Source of the DNA: an uncultured Lachnospiraceae bacterium
GTDB taxonomy: Bacteria; Bacillota; Clostridia; Lachnospirales; Lachnospiraceae
DNA: 64,000 nucleotides
Assembly: GCA_947625135.1 (NCBI GenBank)
Contig: CANQNE010000001.1
Coordinates: forward strand, 95,192-159,191
Direction of reading: 5' to 3'
In this document: positions 40,923-50,672 of the stretch, piece by piece
Numbering within the stretch: the first letter of the stretch is position 1
Layout of the letters: each line of letters starts with the position of its first letter
Made by a program: the position numbers and the translations under genes
Notes under the pieces: model-generated
Databases searched by the model: none
Told to the model about the DNA's origin: nothing
The model's input: the letters and a program-made list of their open reading frames with translations, nothing else

Positions 40923-43900
40923 TACCAGTGCTGTACAAGCCTACCGAAAGAGATTTTACAACAAATGGCATCGGTCTTTTGACGGATGCCATCGCCTGTG
41001 AAGTGACGGAGGAAAGGAACGGTATTTTTGAGCTGATGTTAAAATACCCGCAGGACGGGCATTTAGCAGAATACATCGACGAAGAGTATATCATAAAGGC
41101 AAAGCCTAACGACACGGATGAAGAACAATTATTCCGCGTATACGGCAGCAGCAGGCCGGTTACGGGGTGCGTCACGTGGAATGCAGAGCACATCAGCTAC
41201 GAATTATGTGACAATATCATAAAAAAGATAAGTATTGAGAATAAAAACGCCCAGGAGGCGTTAAATCAGTTGCTGGGGGAAGCTCTGGAACCCCACGGTT
41301 TTACCGGATGGTCGGACATCGAAACAAGAAACAGCACATCGATCAGTGAGATCGTCAGCGTGCGAAAGGCGCTTGGCGGAGTAGAAGGATCCATTTTAGA
41401 TACGTACCGGGGAGAGTATCGTTTTAATAATTATAGGGTGGAGCTGTACAAGTCAAGAGGCGCGGATCGGGGAGTACAGATCAGGTACGGGAAGAATATG
41501 CTGGACGCCGTGCAGGAAAAGAATATCGCCGAGGTTGTGACAGAAATCTATCCATACGCAAAATACACTGTGTCCGGAGATCAGGAACAGTCGGAAGAAA
41601 TTACGGTCACGCTGCCGGAAGGGACCGTAAAAACGCCAAACGCAAACAGTTCCACGAGAAAAAGGCTTGCAGCAGTAGATCTGTCCGGAGAATTTGAGGA
41701 CGGCGCGACGATAAGCGTAGACGCTTTAAGAGCGGCAGCGGAAAAATACGCGCAGAGCGGCATCGATGAGCCAAAGATCAGCATTACAGCATCTTTTGCC
41801 AATCTGTGGCGGACGAAAGATTATAAAAACATAGAGGCGCTGGAAAAGGTGGCGCTCTGCGACACCGTAACCGTCATCGTGGAAAAGCTGGGAATCTCCG
41901 TAAAAGAGAAAATCACAAAATATACGTACGACGTCCTGAAAGAACGCTTTGCAAGCGTAGAGATCGGAGAGACAAAGAAAAACGCCGCCAGAGAGATCCT
42001 TCAGCAGACAAAAAGCATCGTTGAAAAAGAATCGTCCAGCAGACAAAAAGCGGTCGAGAAGCTCGCCAAGGCAATGCAAGACGGCGGCGGTCTCTATAGT
42101 ACAGATGAAACCCAGCCGGACGGATCCGTCATCCGCTATCTCCACGACAAACCTACGCTTGGCGGGTCAATGCTGGTTATAAAACTGACAGATGAAGGGA
42201 TTGGAGAATCCAGAGACGGAGGAAAAACGTACCCTTGGGGCCTTACATTTACCGGCGAAGCGATCCTTGACATGATCTATGCGATCGGGATCAACTGCAG
42301 GTATCTGAAATCAGGCGCGATCGAAGTGACAGATGAGGACGGCAACATCATTTTTTCTGTTGATAAGGATACAAATAAAGTCGTCATTTCCCCTGACACC
42401 ATGATCATCGGCGGGAAGCCCGCCGGCAAGGTTATACAGGACGCGGCGGACGCGGCAGATACAGCCACAAAGTCGGCAGAAGAGGCAAAGGAAGCTGCTC
42501 AAACGGCTCTTGACGAGGCGCAGAAAGCAAAAGCCCTGCAGATCAACCTTGACAATGACTATCAGGGTATACCCGTAAATACGGACGGCAGTTACGCCAC
42601 ATTTCCTGAGTGCAAGACAAGGGTAACAGTCTATTACGGCCACGGTGATGTATCTGCACAGTGTACATATTCACAGCAAACGTCAAGCGGACTAACCGGA
42701 ACGTGGAACAAAGAAACGCTTACCTATACGGTCACAGGTCTGTCAACCGATACCGGTTGGGTGGATATAACTGCAAGTTACCTGAACATTTTTACCGTCA
42801 CGAAGAGGTTTAGCGTGGCAAAGGTAAAGGCTGGTGCCAAAGGCGAACAGGGTACGCAGGGGATTAACCTTTTGCCTGATTCGGATAGAAATTCGCTCAC
42901 AAAAGTGACTGCGCCGTATGTCAGGTATTTTTCAAATGCCGACCAAGCTGGGAAAATTGACTACACATTCGTGACATTGAGCGATCCACCCATAAGTGGG
43001 ATAAAATACGCAGCGCAAGTGACTACTAAAGTTAAAGTTAATTCCAACCGATGTCTAAGCTGGTATCAAGGTGGAGTTGTACCTATGGAAAGCGGCGCAA
43101 CTTATACTATGTCGTGCTACGCGAGAAAGATAAGCGGGAACTCCTCATTTATTTTTAGTTATGGATATACCCAATACCTAAGATGCGAACCTTTTATACC
43201 CACAAGCGAATGGAAACGGTACTCATGGACGTTTACATACGACCCCACAGCTGCCGGCGCAACAAATACGAACGGATCGCGTGTATATCTTGGCGGCGGC
43301 GGTTTTGATATCGGCGTTGTGCAGACCTGCGGTTTTAAAATGGAAAAAGGTGCGCCGACAGAGACGGAATGGACACCTGCTCCGCAGGATTTAGTAGGTG
43401 CAGCCGGAAAAGACGGTACAAACTCTTACACGCATATTCGCTATTCGGCTAATGCGGACGGAGAGGGGTTCACTGATACGCCAACTACTGCGACCATATA
43501 TATTGGCGTATATACGGGCACTTCTGCGACAGCTCCGACAGAGAAAACGGCGTATCAGTGGAGTAAGTATAAAGGAGATAAAGGTGATACTGGCCCGCAA
43601 GGGTTACAAGGTCTGCAAGGCGATAAAGGAGACCAAGGAATCCCCGGGCCTACTGGGCCTACTGGAGCTACAGGAGCACAAGGTCCTGCTGGCAAAGGTG
43701 TATCTTCCACAGTCGTAACCTATCAGGCTTCTTCATCCGGCACGACTACGCCAACAGGAGAATGGAAATCAGCTGTTCCATCTACAAACGCAGGTCAGTA
43801 TCTTTGGACAAAAACTGTTATAACTTACACGGATAACTCCACTACAACGATGTATGCGGTCAGTCGGAACGGTAGCAATGGGTCAAACGGTACGGCAGGT

Positions 43901-46726
43901 AAGGGCATCTCATCCATCACAAACTATTACCTTGCAACATCATCAGGGAGCGGTGTCACGACTGATACAAGCGGTTGGCAGACAACTCCGCAGTCTATGA
44001 CCACCACCAACAAGTACCTCTGGAATTATGAGGTCATCAAGTACACAGACAACACAAATACCACAGTTGAGCCGCACATTATAGGTGTGTACGGCAATAC
44101 TGGTGCCACTGGCGGAACAGGTGCCACTGGTGCAACGGGAAAAGGCATTAAGAGCATTGCGGAGTATTATGCCGCAACGAATAGTACTACGGCTCCGGAT
44201 GACAGTGCATTTAAAACAACAGTTCAGACAATGACCTCCACGAACAAGTATCTGTGGAACTACGAATTAATCACCTATACCGACAACACCACGGCTAGGA
44301 CTGACAAGCGGATTATTGGTGCTTTTGGTAATACGGGAGCGACAGGTCCGAAAGGTGATACCGGTGCTCAGGGGCCTAAGGGAGATGCGGGACAGACCAG
44401 TTATTTCCATATTAAGTATTCCTCTGTTGACAAACCGACTGCCGCAAGTCAGATGACAGAAACACCGTCTGAATACATTGGAACCTATGTTGACTTTACG
44501 CAGACGGACAGTACTGACCCGAACAAATACACATGGTCACGTTTTCAGGGTTTGCAAGGGGCACAGGGTACACAGGGCATACCGGGCACAAACGGCACAA
44601 ACGGACAAACGTCCTACCTGCATATCAAGTACAGTAATGACGGCGGTAAAAGCTTTACGACAAATTCTGGCGAAACCGTCGGCGACTACATCGGGCAGTG
44701 CGTCGATTTTAACAAAGATGACCCTACCTCTGTTGGGAGTTATACGTGGAGTAAAATTAAAGGAGAGACGGGCGCTAAAGGCGACAAGGGCGATAAAGGA
44801 GCGACAGGCAACGGGATTAATAGCATAACTTACTATTATGCCACAACGCAAAATCAGACTGCACCGAATGCGAACAATATCACAAGCACGACCATACCGA
44901 CATTATCAGCGACCAACAAATATCTCTGGCAGAAAGAGGTCATTGACTTCACGGATTCTTCTGTGGCTGACAAAACCACGGTAACGCTGATTGCGGTGTA
45001 TGGAAATACGGGGGCGCAAGGTGCAACAGGGGCTACCGGACCGCAGGGACCGACTGGGCCTCAGGGGGCGACAGGGGCGCAAGGACCAAAAGGTGCGGAC
45101 GGAACGTCAGTCACGATAAAATCAACCTCTATCACATACCAAGAGGGCGCAAGTGGTACGGCCATGCCGACAGGTGAATGGAAAACGACAGTGCCGAGTG
45201 TTGCTCTGGGTCATTATTTATGGACAAAGACAGTGGTTAATTACTCGGATGGGTCAAGCACGACTGCGTATTCGGTGGCGTACAAGGGGACGAATGGAAG
45301 CAACGGAAAGGATGGGGCACCCGGTAAGGACGGAGCAGATGCAGTAAATTACTATTTAACGCTAAGTGCAAATGTGGTAAAGTACATTCCTTCTAAAATT
45401 GCCGGCAGCGCCGTTTTTAATCCGGAAACGATATTCGCTTATTCTATGCAACAAACAAGTGGAAAAAGCCCTGAAGTTTTTCTTGGATATCATGTAGTGA
45501 GTTTTTCTGAGGATGGCTCGACATGGACGCAAAGTGGATCTGTATCTCAAACTACCAGAAAAACATTTAAATTGGACAAATCTATGGAAGGCATGCAATT
45601 TTTACGGTTTGATTTGTACGCAGATGCCAGCCTAAACCAGTTGCTTGATTCTGAGACAGTCCCTATCTTGTTTGATCAGGAAGCGTTGACACAGGAAGAT
45701 ATCTTTAATTTGCTCACAAATAACGGCGAAGAAGAAGTTTTTGCTTTTTTTAATGGCCATATATACATCAATGCGTCTTATATCAACAGCGGGACATTGA
45801 AGGGAGATTTAATAGATGCAAAAAAAATAAAAGTTACTGATAGATCGAATCAGGTTACTTTTTACATAGATGAAAATGGAGAAGTGACTGTTTCTGGTTC
45901 AATAAAAAGCAAAGAAGTAAATGGTTATTATGCCGATATGCTTGATGGTAATATTTCTTACTTTGAGAATATCAGCGGAAATTACTATCCTCAAGGAATG
46001 GTTGGGCAAATATCGGGTGAGTCTATATGCCCTTATAACGGAGTGGTAATGGCTGGTGCGGGCAATGGCGCAGACATTGGATTTGTAGGATTTGCCGACT
46101 CATCTAACACAAATACCGGCCGGCCTATGGTAAGGCAGACGAATTTGGCGCTGGTTTTCTTTACTAAACTTACATCTGGTGCGACCGTTAGTCTCGGCGG
46201 GCAAACAATAACCTATAACGATATGTCTAAGTATCGTTTGCAACTGTTGAGAAGGTACAGTTTTAAAATTTGGGCGGATTTTGCAGTTGGTGGAACAACA
46301 ACCCTTGCTTCTAACCCTACGATATCCTCTGACGAAAACGCAAAGCACGATATTGCTCAAATTGATCCAGATCAGGCGCGGCAGATCATCCTTGCGTTAA
46401 AACCAAAGACTTACAAGTATAACGACGGCACAAGCGGCAGGACGCACAGAGGGCTTATTGTACAAGACTTAAAGACAATGATAGACGACCTCGGAATTGA
46501 CGCGAAAGATTTTGCCGCTTATGTTGTTGATGTAGATGGGCAAGGGTACATACGGTACGGGGAGTTACATGCCGACGAGATCTCCGTATTGCAGACGCAC
46601 GACAAAGAAATCAAAGAATTGCAAGAAACAGTTAAGCAGCAACAAGCGTTACTGGATTCCATGCAGAATCAAATCAATGCCTTGCAGGACCAGATAAAGC
46701 AGCTTTTGAGTTTGCTTCCGGCGTAA
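40919..46726 (+). CDS. Tail tip endopeptidase-like / receptor-binding fibre with collagen repeats and S74 chaperone
   Basis: A 1,935-residue fibre. Residues 1-370 match the prophage tail endopeptidase (gp18/Tal-type) domain that docks on Dit (IACEVTEERNGIFELMLKYP). A coiled coil (about 505-540), an Ig-like domain (about 545-640), a jelly-roll carbohydrate-binding-like domain (about 650-820) and then eight modules separated by Gly-X-Y collagen stretches (GPTGPTGATGAQGPAG) follow, to about residue 1475. The end carries an S74 intramolecular chaperone with SSDENAKHDIAQ and a closing coiled coil, so the fibre is probably trimmed by self-cleavage at this Ser. It should bind the host receptor. Confidence 0.88.
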   Translation: MIPVLYKPTERDFTTNGIGLLTDAIACEVTEERNGIFELMLKYPQDGHLAEYIDEEYIIKAKPNDTDEEQLFRVYGSSRPVTGCVTWNAEHISYELCDNIIKKISIENKNAQEALNQLLGEALEPHGFTGWSDIETRNSTSISEIVSVRKALGGVEGSILDTYRGEYRFNNYRVELYKSRGADRGVQIRYGKNMLDAVQEKNIAEVVTEIYPYAKYTVSGDQEQSEEITVTLPEGTVKTPNANSSTRKRLAAVDLSGEFEDGATISVDALRAAAEKYAQSGIDEPKISITASFANLWRTKDYKNIEALEKVALCDTVTVIVEKLGISVKEKITKYTYDVLKERFASVEIGETKKNAAREILQQTKSIVEKESSSRQKAVEKLAKAMQDGGGLYSTDETQPDGSVIRYLHDKPTLGGSMLVIKLTDEGIGESRDGGKTYPWGLTFTGEAILDMIYAIGINCRYLKSGAIEVTDEDGNIIFSVDKDTNKVVISPDTMIIGGKPAGKVIQDAADAADTATKSAEEAKEAAQTALDEAQKAKALQINLDNDYQGIPVNTDGSYATFPECKTRVTVYYGHGDVSAQCTYSQQTSSGLTGTWNKETLTYTVTGLSTDTGWVDITASYLNIFTVTKRFSVAKVKAGAKGEQGTQGINLLPDSDRNSLTKVTAPYVRYFSNADQAGKIDYTFVTLSDPPISGIKYAAQVTTKVKVNSNRCLSWYQGGVVPMESGATYTMSCYARKISGNSSFIFSYGYTQYLRCEPFIPTSEWKRYSWTFTYDPTAAGATNTNGSRVYLGGGGFDIGVVQTCGFKMEKGAPTETEWTPAPQDLVGAAGKDGTNSYTHIRYSANADGEGFTDTPTTATIYIGVYTGTSATAPTEKTAYQWSKYKGDKGDTGPQGLQGLQGDKGDQGIPGPTGPTGATGAQGPAGKGVSSTVVTYQASSSGTTTPTGEWKSAVPSTNAGQYLWTKTVITYTDNSTTTMYAVSRNGSNGSNGTAGKGISSITNYYLATSSGSGVTTDTSGWQTTPQSMTTTNKYLWNYEVIKYTDNTNTTVEPHIIGVYGNTGATGGTGATGATGKGIKSIAEYYAATNSTTAPDDSAFKTTVQTMTSTNKYLWNYELITYTDNTTARTDKRIIGAFGNTGATGPKGDTGAQGPKGDAGQTSYFHIKYSSVDKPTAASQMTETPSEYIGTYVDFTQTDSTDPNKYTWSRFQGLQGAQGTQGIPGTNGTNGQTSYLHIKYSNDGGKSFTTNSGETVGDYIGQCVDFNKDDPTSVGSYTWSKIKGETGAKGDKGDKGATGNGINSITYYYATTQNQTAPNANNITSTTIPTLSATNKYLWQKEVIDFTDSSVADKTTVTLIAVYGNTGAQGATGATGPQGPTGPQGATGAQGPKGADGTSVTIKSTSITYQEGASGTAMPTGEWKTTVPSVALGHYLWTKTVVNYSDGSSTTAYSVAYKGTNGSNGKDGAPGKDGADAVNYYLTLSANVVKYIPSKIAGSAVFNPETIFAYSMQQTSGKSPEVFLGYHVVSFSEDGSTWTQSGSVSQTTRKTFKLDKSMEGMQFLRFDLYADASLNQLLDSETVPILFDQEALTQEDIFNLLTNNGEEEVFAFFNGHIYINASYINSGTLKGDLIDAKKIKVTDRSNQVTFYIDENGEVTVSGSIKSKEVNGYYADMLDGNISYFENISGNYYPQGMVGQISGESICPYNGVVMAGAGNGADIGFVGFADSSNTNTGRPMVRQTNLALVFFTKLTSGATVSLGGQTITYNDMSKYRLQLLRRYSFKIWADFAVGGTTTLASNPTISSDENAKHDIAQIDPDQARQIILALKPKTYKYNDGTSGRTHRGLIVQDLKTMIDDLGIDAKDFAAYVVDVDGQGYIRYGELHADEISVLQTHDKEIKELQETVKQQQALLDSMQNQINALQDQIKQLLSLLPA
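43390..45345 (+). repeat. Modular collagen-like repeat region of the tail fibre
   Basis: Eight modules of 55-70 residues alternate with Gly-X-Y stretches. Three module types recur: HIKYS/HIRYS type, TVVTYQ...GEWK...LWTKTVI type and ISSITNYY...KYLWNYEVI type. Similar DNA recurs between modules, so recombination could shuffle them. Confidence 0.85.
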
Positions 46727-46740
46727 GGAGGGCGGAAAAA

Positions 46741-47049
46741 ATGGACGATGGAATATCAAGAGAAGAACACAACGAATTTTGCAGACGGATCGAGGATGAG
46801 AACAACCGGCAGAATCAAAGGATCAGCATCTTGGAAGAAAACGTGAGGCAGATCGGAGATCTTGCCCTCTCAGTGCAGAGGCTGGCAACAAGTATGGAGA
46901 GTATGGTCAAGGAGCAGGAAAAACAGGGCACACGACTGGAAACGCTGGAAAACAGGGACGGTGAAAAGTGGCGGAAAGCCGTCAGTTATGTGGTTACGGC
47001 GGTGATCGGCATTGTGCTCGGATATTTGTTTAAACAGATCGGAATGTAG
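46741..47049 (+). CDS. XhlA-like hemolysin/holin accessory protein
   Basis: A 102-residue protein with an N-terminal coiled coil (ENNRQNQRISILEENVRQIG) and a C-terminal membrane helix (AVSYVVTAVIGIVLGYLFKQ). This is the XhlA pattern of lysis cassettes. ATG follows GGAGGGCGG, 14 bases after the fibre stop. Confidence 0.85.
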   Translation: MDDGISREEHNEFCRRIEDENNRQNQRISILEENVRQIGDLALSVQRLATSMESMVKEQEKQGTRLETLENRDGEKWRKAVSYVVTAVIGIVLGYLFKQIGM

Positions 47050-47064
47050 GGGGACGGAAAGTGT

Positions 47065-47385
47065 ATGAAAAAAGGTATCAAAGAGCGCCACCCGCTGAAA
47101 AAACTAAAGTCTTGGTTTGGCAGGATAGGGACCCTTAATATTGTCCTGATCATTGTCGGCGTGTTTTTTGTATGGTTTAACTGGCAGATGCTGTGCATCT
47201 TCCGGGAGCAGGGTATGATTCCGGAGACGTACGCCTGCGCCGTTATAGCGGCGACGATCGGGGAATGCGGGATCTGTGGCTGGATCAGGACAAACAAGGA
47301 CCGGAAGCGAGAGCATCAATGGGAAACAGAAGAGAGAGAAGAACAGTCCGGAGAATCGGAAGAAAAGGAGGAAAGCAATGAGTGA
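47065..47385 (+). CDS. Lysis-cassette membrane protein
   Basis: A 106-residue protein with two hydrophobic segments (IVLIIVGVFFVWFNWQMLCI and CAVIAATIGECGICGWI) and a charged C-terminal tail rich in Glu. It lies between the XhlA-like and holin genes and may be a second holin or antiholin. It overlaps the holin gene by 8 bases. Confidence 0.65.
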   Translation: MKKGIKERHPLKKLKSWFGRIGTLNIVLIIVGVFFVWFNWQMLCIFREQGMIPETYACAVIAATIGECGICGWIRTNKDRKREHQWETEEREEQSGESEEKEESNE

Positions 47386-47695
47386 TGTAATTTTTATGAT
47401 TTTAAGATTAGCAGTCTTTATCGCGGTGCTGTCGGTGGCAAGATACGCCATCCCCTGGATCAGGGAAAATACCGACATCGCAAAAAATCAGGTGCTTATG
47501 GATATCGTGACGGCAGCAGTACAGTATGCGGAGCAGACGATCACGGGACAGGGAACCGGCGCCGAAAAGAAAGCGATCGTAACGGAATTTTTACGGCACC
47601 AGCTGGCGGAGAAGAACCTCTCCATATCTGAAGAGCAGTTAAACGCGCTGATCGAATCGGCAGTGTATGCGCTGAATCTGGCTAAAAAGCAGTAG
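47378..47695 (+). CDS. Holin, LL-H type
   Basis: A 105-residue protein with one N-terminal membrane helix (VIFMILRLAVFIAVLSVARY) and a helical cytoplasmic domain (VMDIVTAAVQYAEQ-type, here DIVTAAVQYAEQTITG). This pattern is that of the phage LL-H holin family. ATG 47378 follows GGAGGAAAG. Confidence 0.82.
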   Translation: MSDVIFMILRLAVFIAVLSVARYAIPWIRENTDIAKNQVLMDIVTAAVQYAEQTITGQGTGAEKKAIVTEFLRHQLAEKNLSISEEQLNALIESAVYALNLAKKQ

Positions 47696-47707
47696 GAGGG
47701 ATACGAT

Positions 47708-48685
47708 ATGGCAGTAAAAATCGGAAGCGCCCGTATAAATGAATACGGGACAGTAAGCGGCGGGAAAGCCGGAGATCAGACGGGCGGAGAAGTAGCGACC
47801 CAAAATTGGTACTTACATAGTAAAGGCTGGTACGTAGCACATTTTAGCGAGGCAGCCGTCCGCGAAAAGATCGCGAAGGACATGGAATACGCCTGTGCAA
47901 ATAATAATATTGGATATTGTCAGGATCACAGGGAGACAGCCAGAGAGACAGCGGCCGCATATAACTTTGATTTGTCTAAAGTTGGTAAAAAAGTGGAGGT
48001 GGACTGCAGCAAGCTCGTGCAGATCTGCCTTAACTATGCCGGTATTAGCGCCGGCGACTTTACAACGGGTAATTTTATCAGTGCGGTTGCTCCATATGTT
48101 AAAAAAGGTGTTTGTACGGTATATAAAGATGATGCGCACTGCAAGTCCAGCGTTTTTCTGGTGCGTGGAGATATCTTAGTTACCCGCACCAAGGGTCATA
48201 TCGTGGTAGTCTTATCAAATGGTGCAAAAGCAATCAGCCAGGCTTCTTCCACAGGGTCGGCTCCGAAACCTGCGTCTGGCGTCAACACCATTGTCAGAGA
48301 CGGGCAGATCCACGCAAATAATTTTTCCAATGCCGGTATCGACGCAGACGGCATCAGAGGACCAAAAACAAAGGTTGCAGGCGTCAAGGTGCTGCAGCAG
48401 GCGCTAAACTCTGATTATCGCGCTGGGCTGGAGGTAGACGGCATCTGGGGAAACAAATCAGAAAAAGCATTGGGAAAACATTATGTAAAAAAAGGAGAAA
48501 CCCAGTACATGGTGACAGCAGTTGAAATACTTTTGATGCTTAAAGGATACGACCCTAAAGGCTTGGAGAATCCCGGCAAATTTGGATCCGGGCTGGAATC
48601 TGCGGTGAAACAATACCAAAAGGATCACGGACTTAAGGTGGACGGCATTGCCGGTCATGACGTCCTTAAATCGTTAATCGCATAA
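47708..48685 (+). CDS. Endolysin, NlpC/P60-like with two peptidoglycan-binding domains
   Basis: A 325-residue lysis enzyme. The N-terminal 195 residues carry a papain-type active site: Cys in VEVDCSKLVQICLNYAG and His in TKGHIVVVLSNG. Two peptidoglycan-binding modules follow (about 210-255 with DADGIRGPKTKVAGVKVLQQ, and about 270-325 with VKQYQKDHGLKVDGIAGHDV). No signal peptide is seen, consistent with holin-dependent release. ATG follows GGAGGG. Confidence 0.88.
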   Translation: MAVKIGSARINEYGTVSGGKAGDQTGGEVATQNWYLHSKGWYVAHFSEAAVREKIAKDMEYACANNNIGYCQDHRETARETAAAYNFDLSKVGKKVEVDCSKLVQICLNYAGISAGDFTTGNFISAVAPYVKKGVCTVYKDDAHCKSSVFLVRGDILVTRTKGHIVVVLSNGAKAISQASSTGSAPKPASGVNTIVRDGQIHANNFSNAGIDADGIRGPKTKVAGVKVLQQALNSDYRAGLEVDGIWGNKSEKALGKHYVKKGETQYMVTAVEILLMLKGYDPKGLENPGKFGSGLESAVKQYQKDHGLKVDGIAGHDVLKSLIA

Positions 48686-48712
48686 AAAGATATGGATAAC
48701 ATAATGATGTGT

Positions 48713-48741
48713 GGGCCCGCTGCAATGGCGGGCTCTTTTTA
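48713..48741 (+). terminator. Intrinsic terminator after the lysis cassette
   Basis: GGGCCCGC (48713-48720) pairs with GCGGGCTC (48728-48735) around TGCAATG, followed by TTTTT. It ends the long late operon. Confidence 0.88.
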
Positions 48742-48769
48742 TGTAAAAAATATTTTTTACGTTTTTCTC

Positions 48770-48802
48770 TTGACATACCACACCAAGCGTGGTACTTTAT
48801 AT
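48770..48802 (+). promoter_or_regulatory. Promoter with palindromic operator for the HTH/recombinase genes
   Basis: TTGACA (48770-48775) is followed by the inverted repeat TACCAC-N7-GTGGTA (48776-48794) and an AT-rich -10 region (TTTATATA, 48796-48803). The palindrome sits exactly in the spacer, so a bound dimer would block the promoter. The HTH protein encoded next is the obvious candidate. Confidence 0.65.
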
Positions 48803-48832
48803 ACATAAAATAAATAATCACGGAGAAGAGAG

Positions 48833-49084
48833 ATGATGACTATCAATGAAATTTTAGCGTATTCCGGACTTACCAAAGCAGCGTTTTCTAGGTTATACAA
48901 GATTCCGCTCCGGACATTGGAAGACTGGACCGCAGGGCGCAAGCTCCCAAGATCGGAATATATATTTTATCTACTGGAGCGCTGCGTAAAATATGATAAG
49001 GAGACAGGCTTTTTAAATGCAGCTATTGATATCCAAATGGATGGGGCAAAAAGAGTCGAAGGGGGAAGAAGTTATAAACAATAG
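48833..49084 (+). CDS. Small HTH regulator upstream of the recombinase
   Basis: An 83-residue protein with the HTH pattern ILAYSGLTKAAFSRLYKIPL followed by RTLEDWTAGRKLPRSEYIFY. Small proteins with this TLEDW..G motif are common in Clostridia and often autoregulated. ATG 48833 follows ACGGAGAAG; ATG 48836 is also possible. It precedes the integrase by 51 bases and may control it. Confidence 0.75.
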   Translation: MMTINEILAYSGLTKAAFSRLYKIPLRTLEDWTAGRKLPRSEYIFYLLERCVKYDKETGFLNAAIDIQMDGAKRVEGGRSYKQ

Positions 49085-49135
49085 ATTTTTATAATATGTT
49101 CCCTTGTTTTTTTACTATAGATCGGAGGAGCATTT

Positions 49136-50671
49136 ATGGAAAATCTTATTCCGGCAGTGATATATGCTAGGTATTCCAGCAGCGGACAAAGAGAAGAAAG
49201 CATAGAAGGCCAGCTTCGGGAATGTCGCGATTTTGCAAAAAGAAACGGTTTTACCGTTGTGGGAGAGTACGCAGACAGAGCAATTTCCGGGAAAACAGAT
49301 AAAAGGCCGGAGTTTCAGCGGATGCTCCGGGACTGTGAACGCGGATTATTTAATGCTGTAATTTGCTGGAAAATAGACCGCTTCGCCAGAAACAGATACG
49401 ACTCCGCAATGTATAAGTACAAGCTGAAAAAGAATAACGTCAGAGTTTTTTATGCAAAAGAATCGATTCCGGACGGCCCTGAAGGTATCATACTGGAATC
49501 GGTAATGGAAGGCTATGCGGAATACTACAGTGAAAACCTCAGCCAGAATATAAAACGAGGTCTCTATGAAAATGCACTGGAATACAAAGTATTGGGGCAA
49601 ACGGCGTTTGGACTAAAAAAAGGCATAAACGGAAGGTTTGAGCTGGATCTGGCCACTGCTCCGATAGTGCGCAGGATCTTTGAAGAATATGCAAACGGAG
49701 AGCCCGCAAAAGACATATACACCAGGCTAAACGACGAAGGCTATAGAACAACCAGAGGCGGTTTATTCAACAAAAACAGCTTACGCCGAATTTTAAGAAA
49801 TGAAAAATATATCGGCATATATGAGTATCAAAATATACGCGCAGAAGGGGAGATACCTGCAATAGTTGATAAAGAATTATTTAATAAGTGTCAGAGAATG
49901 CTTGACGGACACCGTCGGGCGCCGGCGGCAAAAAGAAAAGTGTCTTATCTGCTGACATCAAAACTGTTTTGCGGTCATTGCGGAGAATCCATGACAGGAG
50001 ACAGCGGAACAAGCCGCTGGGGGAAAGTGTATTATTATTACAAATGCAATGGGAGGAGAGCACACCATTGTAAGAAAGAGAATGTTAAAAAAGAGTGGAT
50101 AGAAGAACTTGTAATAAATGAACTTGTGAAGCTGATCCTTTTGGACGATTTCATCAATGAAGTTGCGGAAAAATGCGTGGAATACCAAGAGCGAACGAAG
50201 GACGACGGCGCGCTAAAGGGGCTCGAAGCAAAGAAAAGAAAAAATGAAAAGGCTATCCAAAACATGCTTGCAGCTATAGAAGCAGGAATTATCACTCCAA
50301 GCACAAAGACCAGACTTGTGGAACTGGAAGCGGAACGGGAAAATATTGAAAAGGGAATTTCGAAGGAACTGTTAAGTGAAGTAAAACTGGATAAAGATCA
50401 GGTCGTCTATTTTTTAGAGCGATTTAGGCACGGAGACGTGAATGAAGAATCATATCGGAATTTCCTTGTGGACACATTTTTGAATGCAGTTTATTTATAT
50501 GACGATGATAAACTTGTTTTGTTGCTTAATTATACCGGGGAGCATTGCAAAATCACGCTGGAACTGGCGGAGAATGCAGTGAAAGACGATCCCATGTTCG
50601 GGTTTGGTAACATCAGCCCTACTGAAAAAATCCCGAAAATCGGGATTTTTTCTTTTATTATCTATCTATAG
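49136..50671 (+). CDS. Large serine recombinase (integrase)
   Basis: A 511-residue site-specific recombinase that integrates and excises the prophage. The resolvase domain starts at AVIYARYSSSGQREESIEGQ, with the nucleophilic serine in the YSSS motif and the catalytic arginines around ICWKIDRFARNRYDS. The recombinase domain follows (FGLKKGINGRFELDLATAPI, later NSLRRILRNEKYIGIYEYQN), then a zinc ribbon (SKLFCGHCGESMTGDSG, with later cysteines in KCNGRRAHHCKKEN) and a coiled coil. ATG has GGAGGAG upstream. The last 12 codons overlap a terminator hairpin, so the natural end of the protein may have been altered by integration. Confidence 0.93.
   Translation: MENLIPAVIYARYSSSGQREESIEGQLRECRDFAKRNGFTVVGEYADRAISGKTDKRPEFQRMLRDCERGLFNAVICWKIDRFARNRYDSAMYKYKLKKNNVRVFYAKESIPDGPEGIILESVMEGYAEYYSENLSQNIKRGLYENALEYKVLGQTAFGLKKGINGRFELDLATAPIVRRIFEEYANGEPAKDIYTRLNDEGYRTTRGGLFNKNSLRRILRNEKYIGIYEYQNIRAEGEIPAIVDKELFNKCQRMLDGHRRAPAAKRKVSYLLTSKLFCGHCGESMTGDSGTSRWGKVYYYYKCNGRRAHHCKKENVKKEWIEELVINELVKLILLDDFINEVAEKCVEYQERTKDDGALKGLEAKKRKNEKAIQNMLAAIEAGIITPSTKTRLVELEAERENIEKGISKELLSEVKLDKDQVVYFLERFRHGDVNEESYRNFLVDTFLNAVYLYDDDKLVLLLNYTGEHCKITLELAENAVKDDPMFGFGNISPTEKIPKIGIFSFIIYL
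50625..50651 (+). terminator. Intrinsic terminator within the last codons of the recombinase
   Basis: AAAAAATCCCGA (50625-50636) pairs perfectly with TCGGGATTTTTT (50640-50651) around an AAA loop. It ends 20 bases before the stop codon, which is unusual for a terminator. Confidence 0.8.
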
Positions 50672-50672
50672 T

